A stretch of 63,832 nucleotides of DNA from Acidimicrobiales bacterium (GTDB taxonomy: Bacteria > Actinomycetota > Acidimicrobiia > Acidimicrobiales > Palsa-688), in the NCBI GenBank assembly GCA_036378675.1, contig DASUWA010000065.1:1-63832 (forward strand), in the 5' to 3' direction. The notes below the pieces were generated by a model that made no database searches, had not been told where the DNA came from, and saw only the letters and a list, made by a program, of their open reading frames with translations. This document shows, piece by piece, positions 8,252 to 17,767 of this stretch (the stretch's first letter is position 1; each line of letters starts with the position of its first letter). The position numbers and the translations under genes are program-made.

Positions 8252-10513
8252 CTACCCGACCGGGGTCGTTGTCGTGGTTGACCGCGTGGATCGCGTGGTC
8301 GGCGACGACGACGCGGAGGTCGGCGGGGAGGTGGACGGAGGCTGTTGCGGATTCGACGACGGCGAGGGCTTCGTCGCCGCTGTCGTTGAAGGTGTCGTGG
8401 TCGGTGTCGTAGCCGGTGCCGTCGTGGCCGATGGAGGTGGTGGCGGCGGCGGTGGCGCCGGGAGCCCGGGGAGCCCAGGGATGTCCGTTGGCGGCGTGAG
8501 CACCTTGCCGGTGAGGGTGACCGAGGGGAACGTCCCCTTGTACTGCGGCATCGACGCCAGTACCGACGCCATGTACGAGTGCCAAAGCTCGGCGGGGATG
8601 CCACCGCCCTGGATGCTCGAGTAGCCACGGAAGTTAACCATCGGCCGGATGCTGTCCGCGTACCCCATCCACACCGCGGTGCTCAGGTGAGGGGTGAACC
8701 CGATGAACCACGCGTCGCTCGAGTGTTCCGTGGTGCCGGTCTTGCCGGCGACATCCGAGCCGATCCCGCCGGCGGCGGTTCCCGTCCCCCTCAGCACCAC
8801 CTGCTGCAGTACGTAGTCCAGCTGGGCAGCCTGAGAAGGCATCAGCACCATCCTGCTCTGCGGGTCGATCGGCAACGGCAACGAGCTCCCGTCCGCCTTG
8901 GTCACCTTGGTGATCAGCAAGGGCTGGTGGTACACGCCGCCGTCGGCGAACGTGGCGTACGCCGCCGCCATCTCGAGCGGCGACACCTGCGCGGTCCCGA
9001 GCACTTGAGACAGGTATGCGCCGGCCATCTCGGATGGGCGAATGCCCAACGAGATCGCCATCGAGTCGAGGTTCTCTGCACCGATCTTGTCGACGACTTG
9101 CGCGTACACCGTGTTGATCGAGTGAGCCGTTGCGTCGACCAGGTTCAGCTGCGGCGCGGGCGTCTCACCCTCGAAGTTCGTCACCTTCCACGGCGCGCCG
9201 CCGGCGTTGCCGTGGGGAATCACCAACTGCGGTGGCGCCGGGAAAACAGACTCCGCCGTGTACCCCTCCCTCAGCACCTCAGCAAGCATGATCGCCTTGA
9301 ACGCCGATCCCGACTGGCGGCCGCTCCCACCGCCGGCCGACCCAAGGGCCAGGTTGACAGTCGAGGTGGAGTAGTTCTGGCCGCCTACCAGCGCCTTGAC
9401 CGCGCCGTTGTCATCCAGCGAGACCAGCGCGCCCGAGGGTTCGCCCTTCGCCGGGTTCAAGGCCAAGCGGTTCGGGCCGTACACCGTGTTGTACGCATCC
9501 GTCTGCATCGACGGGTCCAGGGTGGTGGTGACCCGCAAACCGCCGATGTCAACCGCGGCCCGGCCGTACTTGGCGTAAAGCTCCTGGCGGACAGCAGAAA
9601 TGAAGTACTCGTCTCCCGTCGCGCCGCCGTTGGTCTGGGCGAGCGCGCCGCTGGAGGGAGGGATCACATATTGAGAGAAGGGCGTTGCCTCAACGGATGC
9701 CGCCTGGGCGCTGGTGATCTTGTGGTCACGGACCATCGCCTTCAACGTGGACGCCTGATTCCTTTGCGCAATGGTCTGGCTGTGCGCCGGGTCTGCGAGC
9801 TCGGGCTCTCTGATCAGTGCAGCCAGCAATGACGCTTCGGGAAGACCCAGCTGCTGAACCGGCTTCCCGAAATAGGCCTGCGACGCGGCCTCGACCCCGT
9901 ACGCGCCGCGGCCCCAATAGATCGTGTTCAGGTAGTTCTGCATGATCTGCTTCTTCGACTCAGAGTGCGAGAGCCGGATAGCCAGCCCGGCCTCCTCGAT
10001 CTTGCGCCACAGGGTGCGCTTGGGGCCGAGGTACGCCTGCTTCACGTATTGCTGGGTGATCGTCGATCCGCCCTGGAGGTGCCCGCCGGCCACGTCGGAC
10101 GCGGCGGCCCGCACGATGCTCAAAGGGCTGAGCGCCCCCTCGGACCAGAAGTGCCTGTCCTCGGTCGAGACGACGGCATCCAAGACGACCGGGGGGACCT
10201 GGTTGAGGGCGACGTTGGTCCGGTTCTGCTCGGAAAAAGAGGCAAGTACGCGCTGCCCGGACGCGTCGTAAATGAGAGTCGCCTGCTTCAGGGCCGGGGG
10301 CGGGGGCAGAGCCAGGCGCTCAAACCAGATCAACCCGCCGACGATCACGGCGACGATCAGAATCAACGCCGAGAAGATCCAGCGCCTCCAGCGCCAGAGC
10401 CGACCGTGCTCGGAGCTTTCCGAGGCAGAGTTGGGTTTTCCCGCCGTGGATTTCCGGACCCTGGTCGGCTTGCCCGCTGCGCGCCGCCCACGGCCCAGTG
10501 CCGTTGAGACCAT
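8252..10513 (-). CDS. Bifunctional class A penicillin-binding protein (PonA type)
   Basis: The 753-residue protein polymerises and cross-links peptidoglycan. In order it has a basic cytoplasmic N-terminus, one TM segment (about 46-65), a GT51 glycosyltransferase domain (catalytic Glu in STEDRHFWSEGA, then GGSTITQQ) and a transpeptidase domain with SGSAFK, SIN and KTGTTE. A Pro/Ser/Thr-rich tail of about 80 residues follows. It corresponds in position to mycobacterial ponA1, next to the DUF5318 gene and on the padR-ino1 side of rpsF. The tail is rich in short Pro and Thr runs and is likely surface-exposed. Confidence 0.95.
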   Translation of the reverse strand: MVSTALGRGRRAAGKPTRVRKSTAGKPNSASESSEHGRLWRWRRWIFSALILIVAVIVGGLIWFERLALPPPPALKQATLIYDASGQRVLASFSEQNRTNVALNQVPPVVLDAVVSTEDRHFWSEGALSPLSIVRAAASDVAGGHLQGGSTITQQYVKQAYLGPKRTLWRKIEEAGLAIRLSHSESKKQIMQNYLNTIYWGRGAYGVEAASQAYFGKPVQQLGLPEASLLAALIREPELADPAHSQTIAQRNQASTLKAMVRDHKITSAQAASVEATPFSQYVIPPSSGALAQTNGGATGDEYFISAVRQELYAKYGRAAVDIGGLRVTTTLDPSMQTDAYNTVYGPNRLALNPAKGEPSGALVSLDDNGAVKALVGGQNYSTSTVNLALGSAGGGSGRQSGSAFKAIMLAEVLREGYTAESVFPAPPQLVIPHGNAGGAPWKVTNFEGETPAPQLNLVDATAHSINTVYAQVVDKIGAENLDSMAISLGIRPSEMAGAYLSQVLGTAQVSPLEMAAAYATFADGGVYHQPLLITKVTKADGSSLPLPIDPQSRMVLMPSQAAQLDYVLQQVVLRGTGTAAGGIGSDVAGKTGTTEHSSDAWFIGFTPHLSTAVWMGYADSIRPMVNFRGYSSIQGGGIPAELWHSYMASVLASMPQYKGTFPSVTLTGKVLTPPTDIPGLPGLPAPPPPPPPPSATTAPATTPTTTPSTTAATKPSPSSNPQQPPSTSPPTSASSSPTTRSTRSTTTTTPVG

Positions 10514-10535
10514 TGTTGGGGGATATATACCCAGG

Positions 10536-10940
10536 TCAGCGGCGTGCTGATACTGCGAAGCTTCTCGTCAGGTGGTTCCAGGCGCAGACCGGGCAGACCT
10601 CGACGACATAGCAGGCGAGGTCTTTGGCGGTTCGGGTAAGAGTTTTGAGCTCCCGCTCCGAAGTGACGCACGTGCCAGACGGTGGCAGCCGGCTCCCGAA
10701 AACATAAGAAACCAGCCGCAGCCTCGCCTCGCTGCAAATGGGGCAGTCCTCTTCGATTTCGGCCCCGACGTTCTCGGCAGCCCGGAGCAGATCCGGGTGA
10801 GCGTCGCAAACGTCCAGCCGGGAAAGCCGCCCTTTGCGGAACTCCTTTATCACCGAGTTCCGGGCGAGGGTGTAGTCGATCTCACCGCCGACCCGCGATC
10901 CCGCGCCGGCGCCGGCGAGGGCTTCGGGTCGGAGGCTCAT
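10536..10940 (-). CDS. DUF5318 protein with two CxxC pairs
   Basis: The 134-residue protein matches the actinobacterial DUF5318 family (Rv0049-like), which lies beside ponA1 in Mycobacterium. It has two Cys pairs, CPIC and CPVC, likely forming a zinc ribbon, and a conserved RNSVIKEFRKGRLSRLDVCDAHP segment. Function is unknown. The start at 10940 (MSLRPEAL) is picked over one four codons upstream; both lack a strong ribosome binding site. It precedes the PBP gene by 22 bp in the same direction and is probably cotranscribed with it. Confidence 0.8.
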   Translation of the reverse strand: MSLRPEALAGAGAGSRVGGEIDYTLARNSVIKEFRKGRLSRLDVCDAHPDLLRAAENVGAEIEEDCPICSEARLRLVSYVFGSRLPPSGTCVTSERELKTLTRTAKDLACYVVEVCPVCAWNHLTRSFAVSARR

Positions 10941-11008
10941 CACGCACAGCACCCTACAGCGGGAGGCAGGTCGGATGACGACCTACCCCGGGCTTTCGGA
11001 GACGTTGC

Positions 11009-11044
11009 ATCGATATATCGGATCGATACATCGGGCTGCTATAG
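11009..11044 (+). promoter_or_regulatory. Probable padR operator and promoter
   Basis: A 13-bp motif occurs twice in tandem: ATCGATATATCGG (11009-11021) and ATCGATACATCGG (11022-11034). Each contains an AT-rich partial palindrome. A TATAGT hexamer follows at about 11039-11044, some 11 nt before the padR ATG, so the transcript may be nearly leaderless. PadR regulators commonly bind such repeats in their own promoter. This is inference from sequence. Confidence 0.55.
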
Positions 11045-11054
11045 TGACCCGATC

Positions 11055-11723
11055 ATGCTCGAACTGGCCATCCTCGGCCTCCTCAAGGAGCAGGAGCTTC
11101 ACGGCTACGAGTTGAAGAAGCGGCTTTCGGAGAACCTCGGCTTCGCGAGCGGGGTTTCGTTCGGGTCGCTCTACCCCGCTCTCGCGCGGCTCGAGGCGGC
11201 CGGCGCGGTCAAGGCGGTGGACCCGATCGGCTCTCCCGCAGCGCTGATCCCGCACACGGGCTCGCTGGCCGGAGAGCTGGCGGCGTTCCGGGCGCGGAAG
11301 GGGACCAGCCGCGGAGGCCGGGGGAAGAAGGTGTACGGCATCACTTCGCGGGGCGAGTCTCTTTTCGAGGAGTTGCTGGCGGCGGAGTCGCAGTCGAGCG
11401 ACGACGAGAGGTTCTTCAACTTGCGCTTGGCGTTTGCGCGCTACCTGCCTCCCGACGCGCGACTGGGGATGCTGGAACGCCGGCAGGCGCAGCTTCTCGA
11501 GCGCCTGGTGCAGATGCGCGCGCGTGTGAAAGCCCTGCGCGACCACGATCGCTACGCGCGCAGCCTGGTCGAGCACGACCGCGACTCGACCGAGCGCGAT
11601 TTGACCTGGATCGATCAGTTGATCGCCAACGAGAGGGCCGAACGGCCCGAAACCGAACGACCGGCTCGTGATGAGACGGTCCCGACTTTGTCCAAATCCC
11701 AGGAGGAACGACCCAATGAGTAA
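11055..11723 (+). CDS. PadR family transcriptional regulator
   Basis: The 222-residue protein has an N-terminal winged-helix PadR domain ([24 protein letters not shown], then [16 protein letters not shown]) and an alpha-helical C-terminal region (about residues 115-200), typical of dimerising PadR_C proteins. An Arg/Gly-rich insertion (RGGRGKK) lies between the wing strands. It overlaps ino1 by 8 nt (ATGAGTAA), so the two are translationally coupled, and a PadR gene next to ino1 is also found in Mycobacterium. It probably represses its own operon through the tandem motif just upstream. Confidence 0.93.
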   Translation: MLELAILGLLKEQELHGYELKKRLSENLGFASGVSFGSLYPALARLEAAGAVKAVDPIGSPAALIPHTGSLAGELAAFRARKGTSRGGRGKKVYGITSRGESLFEELLAAESQSSDDERFFNLRLAFARYLPPDARLGMLERRQAQLLERLVQMRARVKALRDHDRYARSLVEHDRDSTERDLTWIDQLIANERAERPETERPARDETVPTLSKSQEERPNE

Positions 11724-12792
11724 CAAGATCCGTGTCGCCATCGCCGGAGTCGGCAACTGCGCCAGCTCGCTGGTGCAGGGGATCGAGTACTACCGCGACG
11801 CGGATCCGTCCGACACGGTCCCGGGCCTCATGCACGTCACGCTCGGCGAGTACCACGTGCGTGATGTCGAATTCGTGGCGGCCTTCGATGTCGACGCCGC
11901 CAAGGTCGGGCTGGATCTCAGCAAGGCGATCTTCGCCGGCCAGAACAACACGGTTCGCTTCGCCGCGGTGGGCGATCTCGGCGTGACCGTGAAGCGGGGC
12001 CCGACCTTCGACGGGCTCGGCAAGTACTACCGGCAGACGATCGACGAATCGCCGCTCGAGCCGGTGAACGTCACCGACGTGCTGCGCTCCTCGCGGGCCG
12101 AGGTGCTGGTGTCCTATCTGCCGGTTGGCAGCGAGGAAGCCCAGAAGCACTACGCCGCTGCGTGCCTGGAGGCGGGGGTTGCGTTCGTGAATGCGATTCC
12201 TGTTTTCATCGCGAGCGATCCGGTGTGGGCCGACCGGTTCGCGAAGGCCGGTGTGCCGATCGTCGGCGACGACATCAAGAGCCAGGTCGGTGCGACGATC
12301 GTTCACCGAATCCTCGCCAGGCTGTTCGAGGACCGGGGACTGGTGCTCGACCGGACCTACCAGCTGAACGTCGGCGGGAACATGGACTTCAAGAACATGC
12401 TCGAGAGGGAGCGCCTCGAGTCCAAGAAGATCTCCAAGACCCAGTCGGTCACCAGCCAGATCGACCACGGGATCGAAGCCGACGACGTGCACATCGGGCC
12501 CTCGGACCACGTCGCCTGGCTCGACGACCGCAAGTGGGCCTACATCCGGCTGGAGGGCCGCAACTTCGGGGATGTGCCGTTGAACATCGAGATGAAGCTC
12601 GAGGTGTGGGACTCCCCCAACTCGGCCGGCGTGATCATCGACGCTTTGCGCTGCGCGAAGATCGCATTGGACCGTGGGATCGGCGGACCGCTGCTCGGCC
12701 CTTCCGCCTACTTCATGAAGTCGCCGCCGGTTCAGTACCACGACGAGCGCGCCCGCCAGATGGTCGAGGATTTCGCCGCCGGCGAGGGTTAG
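11716..12792 (+). CDS. ino1: Inositol-3-phosphate synthase (actinobacterial type)
   Basis: Ino1 converts glucose-6-phosphate to 1L-myo-inositol-1-phosphate using NAD. In actinobacteria this feeds phosphatidylinositol and mycothiol synthesis. The 358-residue protein has the NAD-binding [12 protein letters not shown] at residues 9-20, and the conserved [20 protein letters not shown] and [12 protein letters not shown] segments of the catalytic domain. The ATG at 11716 follows AGGAGG and overlaps the padR stop. A pgi gene in this window (56.9-58.6 kb) acts on the same substrate. Confidence 0.97.
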   Translation: MSNKIRVAIAGVGNCASSLVQGIEYYRDADPSDTVPGLMHVTLGEYHVRDVEFVAAFDVDAAKVGLDLSKAIFAGQNNTVRFAAVGDLGVTVKRGPTFDGLGKYYRQTIDESPLEPVNVTDVLRSSRAEVLVSYLPVGSEEAQKHYAAACLEAGVAFVNAIPVFIASDPVWADRFAKAGVPIVGDDIKSQVGATIVHRILARLFEDRGLVLDRTYQLNVGGNMDFKNMLERERLESKKISKTQSVTSQIDHGIEADDVHIGPSDHVAWLDDRKWAYIRLEGRNFGDVPLNIEMKLEVWDSPNSAGVIIDALRCAKIALDRGIGGPLLGPSAYFMKSPPVQYHDERARQMVEDFAAGEG

Positions 12793-12877
12793 AGGCCGGC
12801 GGCTCGTAGGTGACTTTGTGACCGCATGGATGGCATAGCCGCGGGCGCCCCGTGCCACGGCATAAGGTCCGTCGCCG

Positions 12878-13627
12878 ATGAGCGACATCGCAGCAGCCTG
12901 GGACCGCGGCGCCGAGCAGTACCAGGCCAGTGCCAACCTCCCGACTGACGTAGTCACCTACGGGCCGGACCTGCCTACCGAAGCCGAGCTTCGCCTCCTG
13001 GGCGACGTCAAGGGCAAGCGGGTCCTGGAGCTGGGGTGCGGTGCGGCTCAATCGTCGATTGTTTTCGCGAAGCACGGCGCGACCGCGATCGGGGTGGACT
13101 TCTCGGGGACGCAACTCGCCATCGCCCGGGAACTCGCGGAACGCGAAGAGGTCCGGGTCGAGCTGCGTCAGGGCGACATGGCCGATCTGGCGTTTCTGCG
13201 GGCGGACTCGATCGACTTGGTGTTTTCGGCGTTCGCCTTCGGTTACGTCGAGGACCTCAACCGGGTCTTCCGGCAGGTGCACCGGGTCTTGAAAGTCGGG
13301 GCACCCCTGGTGTTCAGCCTCCCCCACCCCGCCCACCACATGCTCGACGAGGGGTCGTCGCACGGATCCGGGGAGGGTGGCTTTGCGATCCGCCGGTCGT
13401 ACTTCGATCGCCGGCCGGTCACATCCTCGTGGGGCGGCATCAGCACGACCGCATACCACCACACCTTCGCCGACCTCTACATGGGGCTGATCCGCTCGAG
13501 TTACCGCGTCGACCTGGTGCTCGAACCCGAGCCCGCCATCGGCGCCCCCCGCAGCCCGTGGTGGCGTGAATCGATGGCTTACGTGCCGCCGGCGCTGATC
13601 ATGCGGGCCCGCAAAGAGGGCAACTAG
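12878..13627 (+). CDS. Class I SAM-dependent methyltransferase (Methyltransf_11 type)
   Basis: The 249-residue protein starts MSDIAAAWDRGAEQYQ, a typical opening of this family. Motif I is VLELGCGAAQSS (about 49-60), with an acidic loop at GVDFSG, then GDMADL, SAFAFGYVEDLNRVFRQVHRVLKVGAPLVFSLPHP. The substrate is unknown. It lies 85 bp after ino1 in the same direction and may be cotranscribed. A copy of the 68-nt repeat lies downstream. Confidence 0.85.
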   Translation: MSDIAAAWDRGAEQYQASANLPTDVVTYGPDLPTEAELRLLGDVKGKRVLELGCGAAQSSIVFAKHGATAIGVDFSGTQLAIARELAEREEVRVELRQGDMADLAFLRADSIDLVFSAFAFGYVEDLNRVFRQVHRVLKVGAPLVFSLPHPAHHMLDEGSSHGSGEGGFAIRRSYFDRRPVTSSWGGISTTAYHHTFADLYMGLIRSSYRVDLVLEPEPAIGAPRSPWWRESMAYVPPALIMRARKEGN

Positions 13628-13689
13628 CGCCGGCGGGCCGGGCTAGGCCCAGGCCGAACGGGGCCCGTCCGTGGCCGTCTACATCCGTG

Positions 13690-13758
13690 TTTGGGCGTAA
13701 ATCCTGCGTTTGGGCGTGGATACGAACCGGACAGTGCTCGATTCCACTCCCAAAACGC
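13690..13758 (-). repeat. 68-nt structured repeat, copy B (69 nt)
   Basis: On the minus strand it reads GCGTTTTGGGAGTGGAATCG to TTTACGCCCAAA, with the inner arm ATCCACGCCCAAACGC. One extra T gives 69 nt. The 5' arm can pair with the inner arm over about 12 bp with one mismatch. It lies 62 bp after a methyltransferase gene and 43 bp before a DUF559-type gene. Confidence 0.85.
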
Positions 13759-13801
13759 TTTCGACCTGGCCAAACTGCCAGAAGCCACGTAGCGTGAAGG
13801 C

Positions 13802-14788
13802 ATGAGATCCATTGAAATGCGCGAACTCCGGTCCCGGTTTGCGGCGCAGCACGGAGTGATTGCCCGTGCCGAGCTTCGTGCGCTCGGCGTCGACAGCCGA
13901 ACAGAACGGCGCCGCGTGGTGTCTGGTGAGTGGGAGCGAATGGGCAATCGGGTGGTGCGGCTTGCCGGCGCCCCGAGGACTCCGCACCAGTGGCTTATGG
14001 CTGGTTGCCTTGAAGCTGGACGAAGCGCGCTGGCGTCGCATGACTCGGCTGCTTGGCTCTGGGGACTCGACAGGGTGCCCGAGCGCCACAGCCTGACGGT
14101 TGGGCGAGACATCACGGCGGATGTCGGATGGGCGAGGGTTCACCGTTCGCGCGACTGGCCCGTGCCAGGTTCATTGCGGTTCGGGATTCCTTGCACCAAT
14201 CCACTCCGAACTCTCATAGACCTGGCTGCGCTATCCAGCGCAGACACTCTGGATTCAGCGCTGGACCGAGCGCTGGCGACGGGACTCTTGACGATCCAGG
14301 GCGTCGAAGCCGAGATCTGTCGACTGTCGCGGCCCGGGCGTAGAGGCGTGGGGACGATGCGCCGGGCACTCCAGCGTCGAGGTTTCGTGGGCGCGCCTCA
14401 CCCCAGCGTGTTGGAGAGCAAGCTCATCCGGTTGCTTCGCCAACACCGGATCGAGCCGATCGCGGTGGAAGTTCGCGTGGGTCCCGACGACCGATACCGC
14501 GTGGACGCCGCCCTGACCGCTGACCTCCTGCTGGAAGTCGACGGGTATTCGCACCACCACAGCCCGGAGCAAAAGACCGAGGACGAACGCCGGCGAAACC
14601 GGATCCGGCTAACCGGGAAGTTCCTGCTCGTCTACACCTGGCGTGACGTGATCCATGACGGAGGTCGGGTCGTGGCCGAGATCTGTGACGCGCTTCGCTT
14701 TGTGTCCGCGCGCCCTTCCAGGGTCGCTTCGGATCTGCCGGATCAGCTGTTAGTCACTGGGACGCTGCGACGCCCCCCGGTACTGTGA
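13802..14788 (+). CDS. Putative nuclease-fold protein with AbiEi-like N-terminus and DUF559-like C-terminus
   Basis: The 328-residue protein has an N-terminal winged-helix region resembling AbiEi antitoxins (HGVIARAELRALGVDSRTERRRV; ASHDSAAWLWGL). The C-terminal domain resembles DUF559/Vsr-type PD-(D/E)XK nucleases: RVDAAL, LLLEVDGYSHHHS, then RRRNRIRLTGKFLLVYTW. Such two-part proteins are common in actinobacteria and have no firm function. No AbiEii toxin gene is adjacent, so a toxin-antitoxin role is not supported here. It ends 6 bp before the tRNA nucleotidyltransferase gene. Confidence 0.75.
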   Translation: MRSIEMRELRSRFAAQHGVIARAELRALGVDSRTERRRVVSGEWERMGNRVVRLAGAPRTPHQWLMAGCLEAGRSALASHDSAAWLWGLDRVPERHSLTVGRDITADVGWARVHRSRDWPVPGSLRFGIPCTNPLRTLIDLAALSSADTLDSALDRALATGLLTIQGVEAEICRLSRPGRRGVGTMRRALQRRGFVGAPHPSVLESKLIRLLRQHRIEPIAVEVRVGPDDRYRVDAALTADLLLEVDGYSHHHSPEQKTEDERRRNRIRLTGKFLLVYTWRDVIHDGGRVVAEICDALRFVSARPSRVASDLPDQLLVTGTLRRPPVL

Positions 14789-14794
14789 GCCTCC

Positions 14795-16177
14795 GTGATT
14801 CCGGAGCGGCTGCAGCCTTTGGTTGAAGAGACGGGCGAGATCGCCTCGCGCTTCGCCGCGGCCGGGAAACACCTCTATCTGGTTGGCGGCATCGTGCGCG
14901 ATGCCGTACTTGGCCGTCTGGCCGCCGGGGGCGACCTGGACTTCACCACGGACGCCCTACCGGACGAGACCGAGCAGATCGTGTCGGGTTGGGCCGAGGC
15001 GGTCTGGACCCAGGGAAAGCGTTTCGGAACGATCGGCGTTCTCGCCGGTGGGCGGCGGATGGAGATCACCACCCACCGGGCCGAGGCCTATCGATCGGAT
15101 AGTCGCAAGCCAGAGGTGGAGTTCGCTGATGGCATCGAGGCTGACCTGTCGAGGCGCGATTTCACCGTGAATGCGATGGCTTTGTCCCTGCCCGACCTGC
15201 AGCTGATCGATCCCTTCGACGGAGTCGGCGATCTCGCGGCGCAGCGGCTGCGGACGCCGCTGTCCCCCGAAGAATCCTTCACCGACGATCCACTGCGAAT
15301 GCTTCGCGCCGCCCGGTTCATCGCTGGTTACCAACTGAATCCTGAGCCGGCGCTTGTTGATGCGGTGACCGCCATGCGCGCGCGTCTCGACATCGTTTCC
15401 GACGAGCGAGTGCGAGACGAGTTCGACAAATTGATGGTCGTCGAGAAGCCCAGCGAGGGCCTTTGGTTTCTCGTTCAGACGGGCCTAGCCGAGGAGTTCA
15501 TCCCCGAATTGCCGGCGCTCGCGCTCGAACAGGACCCGATCCACCGCCACAAGGACGTGCTCGCCCACACGATCGCGGTCGTCGACAACACATCTCCGGA
15601 TCGCCTCGTCCGCCTTGCGGCCTTGTTCCACGATGTGGGAAAGCCGAAGACCCGTTCGTTCGGTCCTAGAGGAGTGGTCACGTTCCACCATCACGAGGTT
15701 GTGGGCGCTCGAATGACCCGAGACCGGATGCGGGCTCTGCGTTATTCGGCCGAGGACATCGAGACCGTGAGCAGGCTGGTCGAGCTGCACCTGCGTTTTC
15801 ACACCTACCGGATGGGCTGGACCGATAGCGCGGTGCGCCGCTACGTGCGTGACGCCGGCCCACTACTCGATCGGCTCAACGAGCTGACCCGCTGCGATTG
15901 CACCACCCGCAACGCGGCCAAGGCTCGCGCGCTCGCACGCCGGATGGATGAGTTGGATGCGCGCATCGCCGAGCTCCGTGAACAGGAGGAGCTCAAGGCC
16001 ATCCGCCCCGACCTCGACGGGAACGCAGTCATGCAGAGGTTGGGCATCAAGCCGGGGCCGGAGGTTGGCGAGGCTCTGTCGTTCCTGCTCGAGCTTCGTT
16101 TGGATGAAGGCCCTCTTGGACGGGACGAGGCTGGCCGGCGCCTCGATGAATGGTGGGCTGCACGCCACTCTGGCTGA
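14795..16177 (+). CDS. CCA tRNA nucleotidyltransferase / poly(A) polymerase family with HD domain
   Basis: The 460-residue protein has a class II nucleotidyltransferase head domain (YLVGGIVRDAVLG; metal-binding GGDLDFTTDA), the RRDFTVNAMA motif, an RNA-binding region (DDPLRMLRAARF) and an HD phosphohydrolase domain (LFHDVGKP). It corresponds to mycobacterial pcnA (Rv3907c) by domain order and by proximity to the DUF6049 and trxB genes. The two tRNAs in this window do not encode CCA, so a CCA-adding enzyme is needed. The GTG start at 14795 lies 6 bp after the upstream stop. Confidence 0.93.
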   Translation: MIPERLQPLVEETGEIASRFAAAGKHLYLVGGIVRDAVLGRLAAGGDLDFTTDALPDETEQIVSGWAEAVWTQGKRFGTIGVLAGGRRMEITTHRAEAYRSDSRKPEVEFADGIEADLSRRDFTVNAMALSLPDLQLIDPFDGVGDLAAQRLRTPLSPEESFTDDPLRMLRAARFIAGYQLNPEPALVDAVTAMRARLDIVSDERVRDEFDKLMVVEKPSEGLWFLVQTGLAEEFIPELPALALEQDPIHRHKDVLAHTIAVVDNTSPDRLVRLAALFHDVGKPKTRSFGPRGVVTFHHHEVVGARMTRDRMRALRYSAEDIETVSRLVELHLRFHTYRMGWTDSAVRRYVRDAGPLLDRLNELTRCDCTTRNAAKARALARRMDELDARIAELREQEELKAIRPDLDGNAVMQRLGIKPGPEVGEALSFLLELRLDEGPLGRDEAGRRLDEWWAARHSG

Positions 16178-16185
16178 CGCGGACA

Positions 16186-16253
16186 GCGTTTGGGTGTGAG
16201 AACAGGCTGCTCCCTGCCAAATTCCATGCCCAAACGCAAGAGTTACACCCAAA
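16186..16253 (+). repeat. 68-nt structured repeat, copy C
   Basis: It begins GCGTTTGGGTGTGAGAAC, 8 nt after the stop of the nucleotidyltransferase gene. Inner arm: ATTCCATGCCCAAACGC. It ends GTTACACCCAAA. TTTGGGTGT (unit positions 4-12) pairs perfectly with the terminal ACACCCAAA, and with wobbles to the inner CATGCCCAAA. It is nearly identical to copy D. Confidence 0.88.
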
Positions 16254-16350
16254 CGTGGCCTGGCCCGACCGCACCCACATGCCGGCGAACGAGCAACAAG
16301 ACAAATCGCCACTATCGGACAAGCCGGCGCGCGCGCCATAGTTGGAAGCG

Positions 16351-17718
16351 ATGACGCTCGCCGCCTCAGCCGATACGGGCTACACGCCCGACATCACGGA
16401 CCACACGCCCGGTATCACCCGCCTACCCCCCGGCCCGCACCTCCCCGGGTGGATGCAAGCCGCCCTGACTGGGTTCCGGCCGCCCCTGTACTTCCGCCTG
16501 TGCCAGCGCCGCTACGGCGACATCATCCGGATGCGGATGCCGCTCACCCTCGACTACGTGTACGTGGCGGACCCGGAAGCGGTCCGCACGGTGTTCAGGG
16601 GCGACCCGTCGGTGTTCCACGCCGGCGAGGCGAACGGCAGCATTCTCGAGCCGATCCTCGGTCCGCACTCGGTGCTGGTGACCGACGAGACCGAGCACAC
16701 CAGGCAGCGCCGGCTGATGGCACCCCCGTTCCACGGCTCCGCGGTGCGAAAACAGACCGACGTGATGGCCGACATCGCCGCCGCCGAGATCGACCACTGG
16801 CCCCTGAACCGTCCGTTCCCGGTCCTGCCGGCGATGAGGCGTCTGACCCTCGAGGTCATCCTGCGCGCCGTGATCGGCGCCGAGAAGGACGACAGGCTCG
16901 CCCACCTGCGCCAGGTGCTTCCGCCGGTCGTCGACATCGCGGCCATCGACCTTCTCGCCGTGGGGTACCCGAAGCTCCGCAACTTCTGGCCGTGGAGCCG
17001 GTTGCAGGTAAAGCGATCCAGAGCCGACGACGCGCTGTACGACGAGATCGCCAACTGCCGGTCGGATCCGGACCTTGACGACCGCACCGATGTCCTGGCC
17101 ATGCTCGTCAGAGCAACCGACGAGGACGGAAGCTCGATGTCCGACGAGGAGCTGCGCGACCAGCTGATGACGTTGCTCCTCGCCGGTCACGAAACGACTG
17201 CCACAGGCTTGGCGTGGACGTTCGAGCGGTTGACCCGGCACCCGGCAGTCCTTCGCCGCGCCCAGCAGGCGGCAATCGACGACGATGACGCCTACCTCGA
17301 CAACGTGGTCACCGAGAGTCTCCGTGTCCGGCCGGTGATCGCCGACGTCGCCCGCAGGCTCACCGCCGACGTCGAGCTCAACGGCTACCGGATCCCCACG
17401 GGAACCGTGGTGGCGCCGGCGATCTTGCTGATCCAGACCGACGAGCGCGTCTATCCGTACGCCAACAAGTTCAACCCTGATCGGTGGAACGGTCAGCACC
17501 CGGATCCGTTCACGTGGCTGCCTTTCGGCGGGGGCAACCGGAGGTGCCTGGGCGCTGCGTTCGCCACAACAGAGATGCGGGTCGTTCTCAAGGAAGCTCT
17601 GCGGCGCGTCGAGTTCGCCCCCACCTCGGCGAAGGGCGAACGGGCTCGGATCCGCCACGTCACCTTCGTCCCGAACAAGGGCGGGGTCGTAAGCGTGTCC
17701 CGCCGGCGCCGCCAATAG
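16351..17718 (+). CDS. Cytochrome P450
   Basis: The 455-residue soluble P450 shows the family marks in order: I-helix AGHETTA, K-helix ESLR (ExxR), NPDRW, and the heme-binding FGGGNRRCLGAAFA with the Cys thiolate ligand. There is no N-terminal membrane anchor. The substrate is unknown, and no ferredoxin or reductase gene is adjacent. The ATG at 16351 is chosen; a TTG three codons upstream is also possible. A copy of the 68-nt repeat lies about 100 bp upstream. Confidence 0.93.
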   Translation: MTLAASADTGYTPDITDHTPGITRLPPGPHLPGWMQAALTGFRPPLYFRLCQRRYGDIIRMRMPLTLDYVYVADPEAVRTVFRGDPSVFHAGEANGSILEPILGPHSVLVTDETEHTRQRRLMAPPFHGSAVRKQTDVMADIAAAEIDHWPLNRPFPVLPAMRRLTLEVILRAVIGAEKDDRLAHLRQVLPPVVDIAAIDLLAVGYPKLRNFWPWSRLQVKRSRADDALYDEIANCRSDPDLDDRTDVLAMLVRATDEDGSSMSDEELRDQLMTLLLAGHETTATGLAWTFERLTRHPAVLRRAQQAAIDDDDAYLDNVVTESLRVRPVIADVARRLTADVELNGYRIPTGTVVAPAILLIQTDERVYPYANKFNPDRWNGQHPDPFTWLPFGGGNRRCLGAAFATTEMRVVLKEALRRVEFAPTSAKGERARIRHVTFVPNKGGVVSVSRRRRQ

Positions 17719-17767
17719 ACCACGCCAATAATCCAAATAGACCGGGGTCGGCGGCCCCGATGAATGT

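Noticed and set aside
11416-12957. A 513-codon open frame antisense to ino1
   Set aside because: It is a mirror of the well-conserved Ino1 sequence and has no protein family of its own.
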